From the NCBI GenBank assembly GCA_005879535.1, contig VBKI01000063.1, positions 1 to 64,000 of the forward strand: 64,000 nt of DNA, given 5' to 3'. This document shows, in pieces, positions 61,725-64,000 of the stretch (its first letter is position 1; the number at the start of each line of letters is the position of its first letter). Made by a program: the position numbers and the translations under genes. Under the pieces are notes generated by a model, which saw only the letters and a list, made by a program, of their open reading frames with translations, ran no database searches and was not told where the DNA came from. This DNA comes from Deltaproteobacteria bacterium. GTDB taxonomy: Bacteria > Myxococcota > Myxococcia > Myxococcales > 40CM-4-68-19.

Positions 61725-64000
<2,276 letters not shown>

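Overview
The window is 64 kb of very GC-rich, densely coded bacterial chromosome. Gene content and style point to a myxobacterium-like member of the Myxococcota (formerly Deltaproteobacteria): a membrane-anchored Ser/Thr kinase, a PilZ protein, a CoxE-type VWA protein, several small outer-membrane barrels, MeaB with an acyl-CoA carboxylase, and very frequent 1-4 nt stop/start overlaps (ATGA, GTGA, TGATG). The assignment to a group is inference from content; no rRNA or tRNA gene is present to anchor it.

Layout. 0-6.9 kb: 3' part of cca, a receiver-histidine kinase, mnmA, an orphan MqsA/YgiT-type regulator, ttcA, a ferredoxin-MBL fusion and an Ntn asparaginase. 7-11.8 kb: thiolase-scoA-scoB, then PilZ, an RlmD-type methyltransferase and a small exported protein. 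11.8-20 kb: a broken M28 peptidase divergent from a VWA protein, a coiled-coil membrane protein, a gamma carbonic anhydrase, a cNMP-binding protein, DedA, guaB, an EF-hand protein and a Doc/AbrB toxin-antitoxin pair. 20-26 kb: a membrane protein, a molybdopterin oxidoreductase, guaA, an outer-membrane barrel and VapBC. 26-34 kb: an operon of a Rieske protein, a separate mononuclear-iron oxygenase-like domain and a methyltransferase; then two paralogous GT39-like membrane glycosyltransferases separated by a two-gene cassette bounded by about 40-bp direct repeats. The second paralog is fused to a frameshifted GT2 domain. 34-42 kb: an RND/MMPL exporter, an AI-2E-type permease, an operon of yfgM-like, bamB-like, mutT-like and exonuclease genes, a small barrel and a medium-chain reductase. 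42-45 kb: ergothioneine operon egtC-egtB-egtD. 45-53 kb: TerC, der, miaB, a barrel, a DUF457 membrane protein, era, a cyclophilin lipoprotein and RNase III fused to a GrpB domain. 53-64 kb: meaB, acyl-CoA dehydrogenase, Ser/Thr kinase, GT87, acyl-CoA carboxylase, a gamma-glutamyltransferase family protein, clpS and the start of clpA.

How the genes fit together. Housekeeping RNA-modification and GTPase genes (mnmA, ttcA, rlmD-like, miaB, der, era, rnc, cca) are interleaved with acyl-CoA and ketone-body metabolism (thiolase, ScoAB, acyl-CoA dehydrogenase, carboxylase, MeaB) and GMP synthesis (guaB, guaA). The two gua genes share a TACACT -10 element close to their start codons.

Most unusual signal: a family of four intergenic hairpin elements (about 4.24, 49.88, 51.35 and 55.42 kb). 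They share one asymmetric architecture with compensating changes in the stems. In two copies the outer arm supplies the TAG stop codon of a neighbouring gene. Other points worth attention are the RNase III-GrpB fusion, the split Rieske oxygenase, two conserved genes that have each lost an internal block together with the reading frame, the repeat-bounded cassette, and candidate CTG starts in CTGA overlaps.
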